A stretch of 64,000 nt of DNA from Ipomoea triloba (lineage: Eukaryota; Streptophyta; Magnoliopsida; Solanales; Convolvulaceae). Where the stretch lies: NCBI RefSeq assembly GCF_003576645.1, contig NC_044919.1:15109945-15173944 (forward strand), given 5' to 3'. Position numbers and translations under genes: made by a program. This document shows positions 35,851 to 48,045 of the stretch, in pieces (within the stretch, counting starts at the first letter, position 1; each line of letters begins with the position of its first letter). The notes beneath the pieces were generated by a model, which saw only the letters and a list, made by a program, of their open reading frames with translations, was not told the DNA's origin and searched no databases.

Positions 35851-36485
35851 ATTTAGAGGGCATTTAGTAGGCAGGAAATTTCAAACTTTTTCTGAGAATT
35901 TAAAATGTGAGAAAATTATTTCCACGTCAATGAGAATTTATGATGTCAATGAAAGTAAATCTTACTTTGGGGAGGTAGGACTCTTTTCCGGGTGATTGAA
36001 AATCTACTAAATTTATTCAATTACATATTTTTTCTTTTTAGCATTAGGTGGAAAGTCTCTTATAAATATAAGAAATTTGTTCCTCCCAACATTACAAGTG
36101 ATAACAACACTATTTATCGAATAAATTTATTTATTTTTTGTTGTTTTTCTTGTTTTGTTTATATTTTTTTTACATGCATACTGTTTTGAATTTTGGATAT
36201 TTTTGTTGCATATTAAAATCTTTTGGCATGCGATTTATTAATTTAAAGTGATTTATTGAACTTTTAATTATTTGTTATGTTTTTTTCTTTTTAATGTTTG
36301 TATTTAGTAAGGATATATTAGAGATTTAAAAAATGTCATAAGAAAATTTAAACAAACCGAACATCTTAATTAATTTCTTAAGTGATTTAATTCTCATGTT
36401 TTTGAGTATCTTCAAACATTTCTCCTACAAAATTATTCCAACAAAGACATTTATATATAAGATGTGTCCTAATTTCACCCATCTA
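35851..36485. other. AT-rich intergenic DNA
   Basis: Nothing coding seen. 36000-36180 has a T-rich open frame that is compositional. Confidence 0.5.
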
Positions 36486-36489
36486 TCTA

Positions 36490-37161
36490 GGATAAAACTG
36501 GAGCATGTGAAAGGATCCCATGCGAACAACATTATAAGACAGAAATAATAATCAATCTCAGTTTTATATTTGTAAAAACTTGACGAATTTGATCAGATTT
36601 TTTTTTTTAAAAATCCGATAATATTTTTGTAATTATCATCAATTTTACTATGCAAACTTAAATACTTAAATATGTAATCCTTAACGACTAAATTACTAAA
36701 TATGAAAATCTTGTAAATTTTATAAAATTGAAGAAAAAAACTAAATTTTAAATCTAAATCTTAAAGCATTAAAAAGTGAATCATTAAACCAAATAAAATA
36801 AGAAATTAAGCCATAAATTCTAAAATCAAAACTCTAAGTTTAATGGTATTTTTGTAAGTGTAATATTTTAATATTAAATATGTAAAATGTTAATGTTAAA
36901 TGTGCAAAATGTTAATTGTAAATGTGCAAATTTGAAAATTTTGAGAATTGCAGATTTTCTTTGAGAATGGTAGATTTTAGTATTCAAGTTTGTATAGTAA
37001 AATTGGTGATAATTACGAAAATGTCATTATTTTTTCTTTTTAATTTTTTTATATGATCAATCCGATTTTTTAAGCTGTAAGGTTGAGATTTTTTTATTTT
37101 TTTTCTTTGAAACAAGTTGAGATTGGTTTTTATTTCTCTCTTAAGGATTTATTCTCATTTG

Positions 37162-37165
<4 letters not shown>
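36490..37165. mobile_element. MITE of the (TA)n-bounded family
   Basis: Left part GGAGCATGTGAAAGGATC..GACAGAAATAATAATCAATCTCAG; right part, reversed, GATCAAATGAGAATAAATCC..GAGAGAAATAAAAACCAATCTCAA. The right end abuts a (TA)n tract at 37166. The interior shares ATTTTTGTAATTATCATCAA and TTTACTATGCAAACTT with 61690-61740. Non-coding. Confidence 0.6.
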
Positions 37166-37199
<34 letters not shown>

Positions 37200-37201
<2 letters not shown>

Positions 37202-37979
37202 ATCGTGTTCAAATGCGTACTGGCCGCCTAGGAGAGAAATGCGGACGAATCACAGCGCGCCACGTGTCCGGAATATAGTTGCACATAACGTTATAATTAG
37301 GTGCACGTATAGTTATAACTAGATGCACTTAGGTGCACCCAGATGCTACAAGGTAAATTACTTGCATTTTTAAGTGAAGATAGGTGCACACGTGCAAGTA
37401 AAATGTATTACAAGTGCAAGTGAATTGTACACTGAACATCAATACTAAGTGCACCTAATGTTATAACTAGGTGCACATTGGTTGCACCTAGGTGCATGAA
37501 TGTTACCAAAGTAAATTACTTGCACAAGTGCAAGTAAAATGTATTGCAGATGCAAGTAAAATGTATTACAGGTGCAAGTGAATTGTACATTTAGTATCAA
37601 TACTAAGTGCACCTACTGTTATAACTAGGTGCACCTAGTTATAACATTAGGTGCACCTAGGTTGCACCCAGGTACACGAATATTAACAACGTAAATTACT
37701 TGCATTTGTAAGTGAAAGTATTTGTGAAAGTAGGTGCATGAATATTAACAAGGTAAATTACTTGCACTTGTAAGTGAAAATATGTGCGAAAATATATGCA
37801 CTTGCAAGTGAAACTAGGTGCACTTTTAAGTGAAACTAGGTGCACCAAAGTTCCAGTTATTTATGAAAATGCCACCGCGCCATTTTTTCAAAATTGCATC
37901 TGATTCGTTGATCTGGACACGTGGACGGTTGTAGAGCGTTCTCATTTCTTACCTGGGCGACGGTTCGCATGCGAGTGCA

Positions 37980-37984
<5 letters not shown>
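37200..37984. mobile_element. MITE bounded by (TA)n, interior GGTGCAC array
   Basis: (TA)n tracts flank it at 37166-37199 and 37985-38022. The ends are imperfect inverted repeats: GGATCGTGTTCAAATGCG..GAGAGAAATGCGGACG..CACGTGTCC on the left; reversed right end GGGTTGCACTCGCATGCG..AAGAAATGAGAACG..CACGTGTCC. The interior is a degenerate array of AGGTGCAC, TTATAACTAGGTGCAC and GTGCAAGTAAAATGTATTAC units. No protein is encoded. Confidence 0.75.
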
Positions 37985-38022
<38 letters not shown>

Positions 38023-38027
<5 letters not shown>

Positions 38028-38779
38028 GAATTAACTGAGAACTAGTAGTTTCGCGAGAACATGTGTGCTAATTTCACCTATCTATCTAAGATGATTAAGG
38101 GTTTAAATTTTTTGTTTTAAATGGTGACATTTATACAATCATTGACAATGTACTCATGATTTATAAGTCTAATAATAGCGCACTCACACGTGTAGATTAT
38201 TAATTATTTGTAGATACACTATCCAACGTTTTCAAATGCTCCATTGTAATTACAAATATGTCACAATTTTCAACCATTGATCATCCTAGAATGAAATTAG
38301 ACGTTAATTAATATTTATATGGAGGAGTCTTATTATGTGTATTCTTATTTTATTTTCTAATAATGTTTGATATATTGATCAATTATTGGTTCTAAATTAG
38401 AGAATACTTCCTAGTAGGTTACCCATCTTGTGATTGATGTAAGTCAAGCACGTTTAATCATAGAGTTATTTGGTTATTTGGTTGTTGTATCATAATTCAA
38501 ACCAATTGGTAATAAGTAGGCGGACCGTGGACATTAATCATTTAACTACATTCCTCTATGGTAAATCACAACGTCATGTCTCGAATCGAGCAGGGGTTAA
38601 ACTTGACTAACTCGGCTGACGCCCAACAGTTACATACCACATAATAGGGGTCTACATTTCCAAAAAGCATTAGTATTTTCATTTAATAGTATTATCATGT
38701 TATTTTCAAGTTGTCCTTGAAGAACAAGAATCCATTTTGTGTCAGTTGCACTCAAAAAATGTAGTAAACTCTTTCCTTT
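38023..38779. other. AT-rich intergenic DNA
   Basis: No gene seen. 38040-38330 begins AACTGAGAACTAGTAGTTTCGCG and may be another MITE of the same class. Confidence 0.4.
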
Positions 38780-39000
38780 ATTTATTGCTGAGTCTAAGAA
38801 TTTTTTGAGACAGAATGTGACAATAGGAAACTATTGCTTTTTATTTTTATTTTTATCTTTTTGGTGTTTCTTAGTGAAGTACTGAAAGCCATGTTCATAT
38901 AAAGTGGAGGACCACAAAATTTTAGCCCGGAGTGCATTTTGGTTTGCTCTTCCTGTCTAATAATTCTTCTATCATCTTGAAACCTTTCTTCATAAGGATG
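38780..39000 (-). pseudogene. Relic of sulfate-transporter exon 11, copy 2
   Basis: Same landmarks as the relic at 35590: TTTTTTGAGACAGAATGTGAC, GGTGTTTCTTAGTGAAGTAC, GAAAGCCATGTT, GGACCACAAAATTTTAGCCC, TTTTGGTTTGCTCTTCCTG and CATCTTGAAACC. It is closer to copy 1 than to the live exon at 54340-54428. Frame lost. Confidence 0.7.
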
Positions 39001-39260
39001 GCAAATTTACAAAATAAAAATAAATGCATGTTAACAAAATAGATGATAAAAGAGGGCAAGGAAACATAGTCGAGTTTGACAATTGCATTCTGAGAGTTTC
39101 ACCTAATGTTCTTTGAGGGGCTAGGGCACTATACATTAGTCCTCTTAACTAATGAGTTGTTAAGTGATTGTAATTTATTTATCCACTATTTTGTCGAGTT
39201 GAGATATGGGGCTCTGGGACGAAGAAATTTCACCCTTTAGGCGAGAGATGATAAAAGAGA

Positions 39261-39900
39261 CATTTTAGTTGACTTTTGATGTGCATGATATATTTAATGA
39301 AGACACGAAATTAAGAGGCTTTAAATGTGTTTTAGTAATAAATGGGTGGGCATTACTCGTTTATGATTAATAAGTTGCAAATGTACATGACAAGTTTATC
39401 AAAAAAAGAATAAGTTGCCAAGTAAACACATTTTAGTTGACTTTTGACGTGTATGATATATTTAATGAAGACACGAAATTAAGAGGCTTTAAATGTGTTC
39501 TAGTACTAAATGAGTGGACACTACTCGTTTATGAATAATAAGTTGCAAATGTACCTGAGAGGTTTATCAGAGAATTAGTTGCCAAGTAGACACATTTTAG
39601 TTCACTTTTGATGTGTATGATATATTTAATGAAGACACGAAATTAAGAGGCTTTAAATGTGTTCTAGTACTAAATGAGTGGACATTGCTCGTTTATGAAT
39701 AACAAGTTGCAAATGTACCTGAGAGATTTATCAAATAATTTGTTGCCAAGTTGATACATTTTAGTTCACTTTTGACGTGTATGATATATTTAATGAAGAC
39801 ACGAAATTAAGAGTGTTTAAATGTGTTCTAGTAGTAAATGGGTGGATGATGCTCGTTTATGAATAACAAGATGCAAATGTACTTGAGAGGTAGCTCAATG
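39261..39900 (+). repeat. Four tandem units of about 165 bp
   Basis: Units begin CATTTTAGTT at 39261, 39429, 39593 and 39757 and share TGATATATTTAATGAAGACA and AAGAGGCTTTAAATGTGTT. High similarity implies fairly recent expansion. Non-coding. Confidence 0.93.
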
Positions 39901-40025
39901 ACACTTCTGTGACTCTCTCAAATAAAAGGTCACGAGTTTGAATCTTAGTGAGGACATTGATTTTATTTTTCATGTTTTTTAATTTTTTAAATTTCCCCAC
40001 TGGGGTACTTAAAAAAAAAAAAAAG
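39888..40025 (+). mobile_element. SINE with pol III boxes and A-tail
   Basis: GAGGTAGCTCAATGAC resembles a tRNA A box, GGTCACGAGTTTGAATCTT a B box about 40 bp on, and the sequence ends in a poly-A run of about 15. It joins the end of the last 165-bp unit, suggesting insertion into the array. A different family from the 11988/61165 SINE. Confidence 0.7.
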
Positions 40026-40467
40026 ATTAGCTAGTTTGATAGGTTACTGTTGTATTGCTATTAAGACATTTATATGACCAACATCGTACGTAGTTGGGGG
40101 GAAATAGATTTACAGTTGTTAACCTTCGCATGCTTTAATTTTATTGGTTCTTTACTTTAATCATATTGCCTCTAAACAATTAAATAAATAAATCAAATTT
40201 AGAAATTACTAAATGATTCATTCTTTTGTTTTAGTTTTGTTTTGTTTGTTTAAAAAAAATAATAATTTACGTACTTTCAGCTAAAAATATTCAGAAAATA
40301 TTACTCCGTAATATTAGTTTTACTTAAATATTACTGTTTCTGGAGAAAAGAAGTAATAACTCATTAGAATTGAAATTTAATCTTCAATTATTGATCATAT
40401 ACAACTTGTTTTTAGGGAGTTTCACAACAGTTTATCATATCAATGTAAACAGCTATTACAACCACCT

Positions 40468-40625
40468 AGGACTGTCAAAGCGGGCCGGCCCGTCCCACTG
40501 TGGGCCTAAATTTTGGCGGGCTTTTGCGGGCCGGCCCACCAAGTCCGCGGGCTAGGATTACTACAACCTTAGCCCGTCCCATGCGGGTTGGCGGGCCATG
40601 GCCCGCGGGTCGGCCCGCGAGCTTT
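40468..40625. mobile_element. GC-rich GCGGGCCGGCCCG repeat
   Basis: Begins CCTAGGACTGTCAAAGCGGG and is dense in CGGGCCGGCCC palindromes, a composition quite unlike its AT-rich surroundings. Resembles one end of hAT-like or Helitron-like repeats of plants. The other end was not found. Confidence 0.5.
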
Positions 40626-40663
40626 TAAAAAATATAAATAAATAAAATAAAAATTAAATATAT

Positions 40664-40718
<55 letters not shown>

Positions 40719-40753
40719 GTTAGGTTAGTATATAATATAGTATATATACATAT

Positions 40754-40804
40754 AAACTTAGTGTTCTGTGCGTGTGTTCTGTGTATGCACAGAACACTAA
40801 GTTT
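40754..40804. repeat. Perfect 18-bp inverted repeat, 15-nt loop
   Basis: Arms 40754-40771 and 40787-40804 (AAACTTAGTGTTCTGTGC and its complement) around a loop, between two TA-rich blocks. It may be the core of a foldback MITE. Confidence 0.9.
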
Positions 40805-41476
40805 GTATATTATATATTAGATATATATATAAATATTATATTATATATTATATATATTTTATAATAATAATAATTATTACTATTATTATTACACGTTGAC
40901 ACATGAAAAGTCTATTATGCCGATTGTTACCAGTATCTCCTGTATCAAGTGTTGTGGTGACAATACTTAAAGCCTTCTCCATTCACTTTGGGATTGTAAT
41001 GAGTATAAAAAGATATTACTACGACACCTTAAAATTTTTTAAAAATAAATAAATAAATAGACGCACACACAAACACATAAATCTTAGCAATTGATCTAGT
41101 TCAAATCAATAGTCTAGAATGAAGAAATTTTTTTTAAGACGCGATAGTATTATTGTAATTTTGTTTAAGTTCATATGTTTCTTTTGGTCTTTGGGTGTAT
41201 TATTTTTATTTTTCGAGTGCATATTTTTCAATTTTTCCTTCTAAACTTTTAAAAGTGTCAATTAAACCCTCAAACATGTCAAATTGAGGCAATGAAGTCC
41301 CAAAACAGGTAAATGACCTGTTATTATAGGTCATTTGTATCAGTTCGGCGACCGACAACAACTTCAGGCATTCGACGACGACTTCTTGTGACCGGCGACA
41401 ACTGGTCGCCATCTCCGGCGGAAGGCAAGCAAAAGGTCGCCTTATATAGATTTCGTAAACTAACCAAAAACAAGAA
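40805..41476. other. AT-rich intergenic DNA
   Basis: No gene recognised. A 68-codon minus frame at 41412-41206 has no known domain and is probably chance or a repeat fragment. Confidence 0.5.
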
Positions 41477-41783
41477 TCTATATATATATTAAAACAGAAG
41501 TGCTAGCTTTCCCGCTCATTTTAGTCCAAAAAATTTGAAATCGGTCAACATAATATTATATGATAATTCCTTATCAGAAATTCTAACTTTCCTTATCATT
41601 CCTTATTTATGGTTAAAATTGACAAAATATTAAAAATATGATTCAATTCCTTATTATAAATGGAAATTAATGAAATATTTTATTCAATTCCATTCCTGTA
41701 TGGAAAGTAATAATTATTAAACAAAATTATAGTTATTATACCATGCAATTCAATTATGGTTCAAAATATTTTAATCTTGCGTA

Positions 41784-41843
<60 letters not shown>

Positions 41844-44444
41844 ATATATATATATATGGATTACTATATGATGTATATTATAGTATTCAAAAAAAATATT
41901 ACTATATTATGTAAATGTACATAACTAAATTCCTCTCATGATAATATTCAAAAAAAATTCCAACAATCAAATTAATTACTATATTGTGTATATTATTGTA
42001 TTCAAAAAAAGTATTACTATATTATGTTAATTTACGTAATTAAATTCCTCTCATGATAATATACCATGCAATTCAATTATGGTTCAAAATAGTGTCTCAC
42101 ATTTAAATATAATGTTATTAAATTAATTGAAATTCACATATTTAAGAATGATGCAGCACCTCGGGATCTATCAATTTAAAATGAAGAAGAAAAATATATA
42201 ATAGAACTAAAAGAAATAACCTTTCAATAAATTAGTTAAAAACATATCAAAGACCTACAAATATTGAACCACAAAGTCTATTATGGACCGATTATTTAAA
42301 TGATCGATGATCTAGAGGTTTTGATTGTGCTACATTTATGGGTTGGAAAATATTTAGAAACAAAACTAAATGATTCCATACATCTATTTACTATTTATGA
42401 TAACAAACAAAAGTTTAAGGCAAAAACTTGTGTTGAGACCATCTCATAGGTCTCAATCCGTGAGACGTGTCAGATCTTTAATTAACAATGTCAAAGATCA
42501 AATTACTATATGATATATATATTATAGTATTAAAAAATATTACTATATTATGTTAATGTATGTAATTAAATTCCTCTCATGATAATATTTTAAAAAAAAA
42601 ACTAAAAACTCGAACAATCAAATTACTATATGATGTATATAGTATTCAAAAAAAAAATATTACTATATTATGTTAATGTACAATAAAAAATCAAGCATTA
42701 GTTGAGATTGAGAAATTGTTGGAAAGATGTGGGAAGAGCCTACATGATTACAAACAAATGCCAATTCCAGATCTTGACTGTTTGGCCAGTTTGATGAATA
42801 GGTTGGTGTATGATGAGATGTGTTACGACAAAGTAGAACTTAAAGAAGAGCACAAAAAGTTGGTATCAAATCTAACACCTGAGCAACATGATGTCTACAA
42901 CACAATAATGAATGATGTAAATTCAAATCAAGGAGGAGTTTTTTGTCTACGGTTATGGAGGAACTGGAAAGACATTTGTTTGGAGAACTCTGTCGGCAGC
43001 ATTGAGATCAAAGGGAGAAATAATTCTTAATGTTGCTCCAAGTGGTATAGCTTCTCTATTATTACCCGGCGGAAGGACTGCGCATTCAAGGTTTGCGATT
43101 TCCCTAAACCTAAATGTGGATTCAACATGTAATATCAAACAAGGTAGCCATCTTGCAGAACTCATTATCAAGTGCAAACTTATAATTTGGGATGAAGCAC
43201 CAATGATGCATAAGCATTGTTTTGAAGCACTTGATAGAAGTATGCGTGATGTATTGCGTTTTTGCAATCCAAAAAGTTTAGAGATGCTTTTAGGAGGGAA
43301 AACTATTGTATTTGGCAGAGACTTTCGACAAATTTTGCCAGTTATCCCAAAAGGAAGTAGACATGATATTGTTCATACAACAATAAATGCATATTACTTG
43401 TGGTCGTACTGTAAAGTGTTACGTCTGACAAAAAATATGCCACTTCAAAGCTCATCCTCAAATAGTGATTATGAAAAGCTAAAGCAATTTTCAGAATGAA
43501 TTGCGAACATAGGAGATGGAGAAATTCGGGGCAAACAATTGGATGTGAAAACATTACTATTCCAAAAGAAAATTTGTTGAAATGTTCTGGAGATCCCATT
43601 GCAACTATTGTGGAAAGTACATATCCATCATACTCCAATATTTTTTATGATCCAACATACTTGGAAAAAAGGGCAATATTGGCTCCAACATTTGATGTGG
43701 TTGACTCTATCAATGAATATATGACTTCTTTAAACACATACGAAGGAAATACATATTTCAGCTTTGATAGTGCTTGCAAATCAGATTCAAATGTTGATCT
43801 ATTAGCTGATGTGCACACGCTTGAATTTTTGAATGGGATCAAATGTTCTGGTGTGCCTAATCATGAACTCAGGCTGAATGTAGGTACTCCGGTTATTCTC
43901 TTGAGAAAATATTGACCACTCAGTTGGTTTGTGTAATGGGACAATGATGGTTATTACTAAACTTGGAAGTCATCTTTTAGAAGCAAAGGTCTTATTTGGA
44001 AGTAGTGCATGTCATAAAATCTTGATTCCAAGAATGTCATTAACTCCTTCAGATTTGAGACTGCCTTTTAAATTTCAAAGAAGATAATTCCCTCTAATCT
44101 CTCTTATGCAATGACAATTAATAAGAGTCAATGTCTATCACTTTCTCACGTAGGCCTCTTTTTGAAAAGACATGTATTTAGTCATGGACAATTATATGTT
44201 GCTGCTTCAAGAGTCATCAACTCAAATGGATTGAAAATTTTGATTTGTGATAAGGAGAACACCCAAAGTAATTCCACAACAAACATTGTATACAAAGAGG
44301 TTTTCCAAAATTTGTAAAATGTTATTATAATATTTCATCATAGTTTCATTCATACAATTCTACAATGATTTTTCATTTTGTAAATTTCTCCCTTAATTCA
44401 TCATATCATAATTGTTGCCGTGCATCGCATGGGTAAAACACTAG
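41477..44444 (+). mobile_element. Helitron A, 2.97 kb
   Basis: Starts TCTATATATATATATTAAAA and ends with a GC hairpin (CCGTGCATCGCATGG) then GGTAAAACACTAG. It lies between host A (41476) and host T (44445), as expected for Helitrons, which leave no target duplication. The interior has decayed helicase sequence at 42700-44317 and a (TA)n tract at 41791-41862. The Rep (rolling-circle nuclease) part was not found, so it is a deleted copy. Confidence 0.88.
42700..44317 (+). pseudogene. Helitron Pif1-like helicase, broken
   Basis: Four frame segments. The first has LTPEQHDVYNTIMNDV. Walker A (YGYGGTGKT) is readable but lies one frame off after an extra T near 42943. The second has VAPSGIASLLLPGGRTAHS, IIWDEAPMMHK (Walker B, DEA) and GRDFRQILPVIPKG (usually GGDFRQ). 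The third has DVVDSINEYM and LRLNVGTPVILLR. The last has MTINKSQC (usually AMTINKSQGQ) and LYVAASRV. Gly to Cys, a frame loss after KY and internal stops show it is dead. In active Helitrons this helicase unwinds DNA for rolling-circle transposition. Confidence 0.93.
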
Positions 44445-45782
44445 TATAATTCTTGAAATCTATGCATTTTGCAAACCAAATACTTCTGGACTATTGTATT
44501 TTCTAGATAATGAGATTCCTATTCCTCTAAAATTCATTCTATGAACTAATTAAGCGTGTAATAAGTTATGAATTATTAATTTGATTTATAATTTATTAGA
44601 TCCCTTAAAACAAATATGTAGAAAGTGAATTAGTTATGGTATTTGACAATTAACTGATAGTTGATAGCTAATACGAAGTACTTTATTGTGTTATCTGACA
44701 GTTGATAACTAATTGTATTAATTGTTTTGACCTGTTGGTAGCAGTAGCATAGAAAGATATTTGGTAAGTTAGCTACTTAATGTTAGCTAGTAACATGTAA
44801 AATAACTTATAAGATTATGGATCTATTGTTTTATTTATTTACCTATTGTTAAATTATTTTTGAGAAAATGACTTTTTTAGTCCTTTAATTGTGTCATAAT
44901 GGTAAACTCGGTCCTTTAATTATTAGGGTGACCCCATTTAGTCCTTGCATTGTTTGTATAGTGGGAATTTTAGTCCCGCATAGGTATCTATTAAAATCTA
45001 ATGTTGATCCAATAACAACATGAAATTATAGAGAAGATAAAAAAAAAAAAGGAAAATAATATATATTACATTCATGTGCAAAAAAAGGAAAAAGAAAAAG
45101 TTACAACTTCAACTACAACAAATTGTATTCAAATATCATAACTGGAATTGGTGCGGCTTAGAAGTCAGACGTTGTGAAGAAACTCAGAAAAATGAGCCAA
45201 CATGGATGCATTTCAAGAATTTAAACACGGGAATCATATCCACACGTACAAGAACAAAATGTGTAATATTTAACATTAGAGGAGAAGTTTCCCTAACCGG
45301 TACATACATTCTTAACGTTTGCTATGCGAGAGGCCCATGACATTTCTTCATTGTTGTTCATACAAGAAAAAAGATGAGGATGAAAGAATGGCGCTTTTGG
45401 ATGATTAGATTTAGGTTGAGAGTTGTCAGGTTGGCTATAGCTAGACTGGTCAGAAAATTCTGTGTTGAAAATCTTAAAGGTAAGAGAGTTTGGGAAATGG
45501 ATAAATTCATGGGTACCATTTGGATTGATGAGAGTAGAATGCCTTGCGCAATTACCACAATAGCTGTTCCAATACTAAAGAATCCAACTTTTTAGTACTA
45601 TAATATTTTTCTTTAAAATTTTTGTGTAGCACAAATACTCACAACATATTCTATAGGAAAAATGGCGGTTTTAGTCCATTAATTATACCTATATTGTAGA
45701 CTCGACCCATGAATTATTAACATACACAAATTTTCACCTTTAATTATGTGTAAAGTGGCAATTTTAGTCCACCATTAACAAA
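44445..45782. other. Spacer between the two Helitrons
   Basis: AT-rich. Two similar phrases (TTTTAGTCCTTTAATTGTGT near 44878; TTTTAGTCCATTAATTATAC near 45672) suggest repeated ends of one element about 0.8 kb apart. Short frames at 45074-45340 and 45374-45595 have no recognised domain. Confidence 0.4.
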
Positions 45783-47240
45783 TCTATACTATTAATAAAA
45801 ACAATATCCTCAGTTTTAACTTCCCGCCCAAAACAGACCTATAATATTATGGTTTGCGTAATATTATAAAATATAGTAATACAGTTCCTATCCCTAATAG
45901 GATTGTAAATTAAAATAGAATTTATAATAAAATATATTATTCCTTACGTTCCTATTCTTAATACAATTCTAGACTAGAATTACTAATGGTAGTAATTCAG
46001 TATATATATTTCTCTGCAATGCAATCTATACTATTAATAAAAACAATATCCTCAGCTGCAATGCAATCTATACTATTAATAAAAACAATATCCTCAGTTT
46101 TAACTCAATCTATACTATTAATAAAAACAATATCCTCAGTTTTAACTCCCGCCCAAAACAGACCTATAATATTATGGTTTGCGTAATATTATAAAATATG
46201 GTAATACAGTTCCTATCCCTAATACAATTGTAAATTAAAATAGTAATACAGTTCCTATCCCTAATACAATTGTAAATTAAAATAGAAATACAGTTCCTAT
46301 CCCTAATACAATTGTAAATTAAAATAGAACTCCTAATAAAATATAATATTCCCTACGTTCCTATTCGTAATACAATTCTAGACTAGAATTACTAATGATA
46401 ATAATTCAGTATATATATTTCTCTGCAATGCAATCTATACTATTAATAAAAACAATATCCTCAGTTTTAACTTCCCGCCCAAAACAGACCTATAATATTA
46501 TGGTTTGCGTAATATTATAAAATATGGTAATACAGTTCCTATCCCTAATACAATTGTAAATTAAAATAGAATTCCTAATAAAATATATTATTCCCTACGT
46601 TCCTATTCGTAATACAATTCTTTCCTAATAAAATATATTATTCCCTACGTTCCTATTCGTAATACAATTCTAGACTACAATTACTAAGCGTAATAATTCA
46701 GTATATATATTTCTCTGCAATGCTATCTATACTATTAATAAAAACAATATCCTCAGTTTTAACTTCCCGCCCAAAACAGACCTATAATATTATGGTTTGC
46801 GTATTGTAAAATATGGTAATACAATTCCTATCCCTAATACAATTGTAAACTAAAATAGAATTCCTAATAAAATATATTATTCCCTACGTTCCTATTCGTA
46901 ATACAATTCTAGACTACAATTACTAAGCGTAATAGTTCAGTATATATATTTCTCTGCAATGCTATCTATACTATTAATAAAAACAATATCCTCAGTTTTA
47001 ACTTCCCGCCCAAAACAGACCTATAATATTATGGTTTGCGTATTGTAAAATATGGTAATACAATTCCTATCCCTAATACAATTGTAAACTAAAATAGAAT
47101 TCCTAATAAAATATATTCTTCCCTACGTTCCTATTCGTAATACTATTCTAGACTAGAATTAGTAATGGTAATAATCCAGTATATATATTTATCTGCAATG
47201 CAATCTATACTATTAATAAAAACAATATCCTCAGTTTTAA
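45783..47240 (+). repeat. Array of eight Helitron 5' termini
   Basis: TCTATACTATTAATAAAAAC starts at 45783, 46025, 46067, 46109, 46434, 46726, 46965 and 47204. Full units (about 240-325 bp) continue with TTTTAACTTCCCGCCCAAAA, TATTATGGTTTGCGTA, TACAGTTCCTATCCCTAATA and CTACGTTCCTATTCGTAATA. Three short units of 42 bp at 46025-46150 contain only the terminus. Confidence 0.95.
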
Positions 47241-47697
47241 CTTGTATTATGGTATGGTGCGTAATATTGTACAAAATATGAAAATTTGGCATAATTCAAC
47301 CCGCAAGGCCAACCAATTTTCTGAACGACATTCGTGCATGCAGGTGTCGGCACACGAGTCAAGCCTTTTTAAGTTCATTTTGGGATTTCATTTGCACTCC
47401 CTCCCCCCTTGTGTGCGAGAGAGAGCTTCTATGTTATACAATTCAATAAGCCTTAGAAAAACTCTTGTATAAGTAGTGGTGCAAACCAATTTCGAGAACC
47501 AATTTCTCATTCACCCATTATCAGTTTTGAGCGTACAATATATCAATCTTTTCGTCTAACTACGAAGAACACGAATCCACGTTGACCCGACCCAAATCGA
47601 AAGTGGACCCCACATATATTTGTACCACAATATTGCCAGTAAAATGCCATTTTATGCTAATTTTTTTCCAACAGTTATTTGTCCAGAGAATATCAAC

Positions 47698-47772
47698 GTG
47701 TTGAAGGAAGAAGATGATATATAGTGAAGGGCAATATCATCTTCACTATATATCATCTTCTTCCTCCAACAC
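47698..47772. repeat. Long hairpin, 32-bp arms, 11-nt loop
   Basis: Arms 47698-47729 and 47741-47772 are complementary with one mismatch; the core reads GAAGAAGATGATATATAGTG. Inside Helitron B. If transcribed it would make a near-perfect RNA duplex. Confidence 0.95.
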
Positions 47773-47837
47773 AACGCTCTACGGCCAACCAACAATTACT
47801 CAACTGATTATCCCATTATTCCCATGTAAATTTTTTC

Positions 47838-47966
47838 TCTAATATAGTTATACTTACTGAATATCAAAATATAAGTGTACCTAATATAGTTATACTTACT
47901 GAATATCAAAATATAAGTGTACCTCATATAGTTATACTTACTGAATATCAAAATATAAGTGTACCT
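47838..47966 (+). repeat. 42-bp tandem repeat, three units
   Basis: ATATAGTTATACTTACTGAA then TATCAAAATATAAGTGTACC, repeated three times with single-base changes. Confidence 0.95.
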
Positions 47967-48045
47967 CAGGATCTTGCAATAACTAACCGACAAATAATTA
48001 AATTAATGAATATGATGCAATAATGTAAATTATCTACCTATTGCA

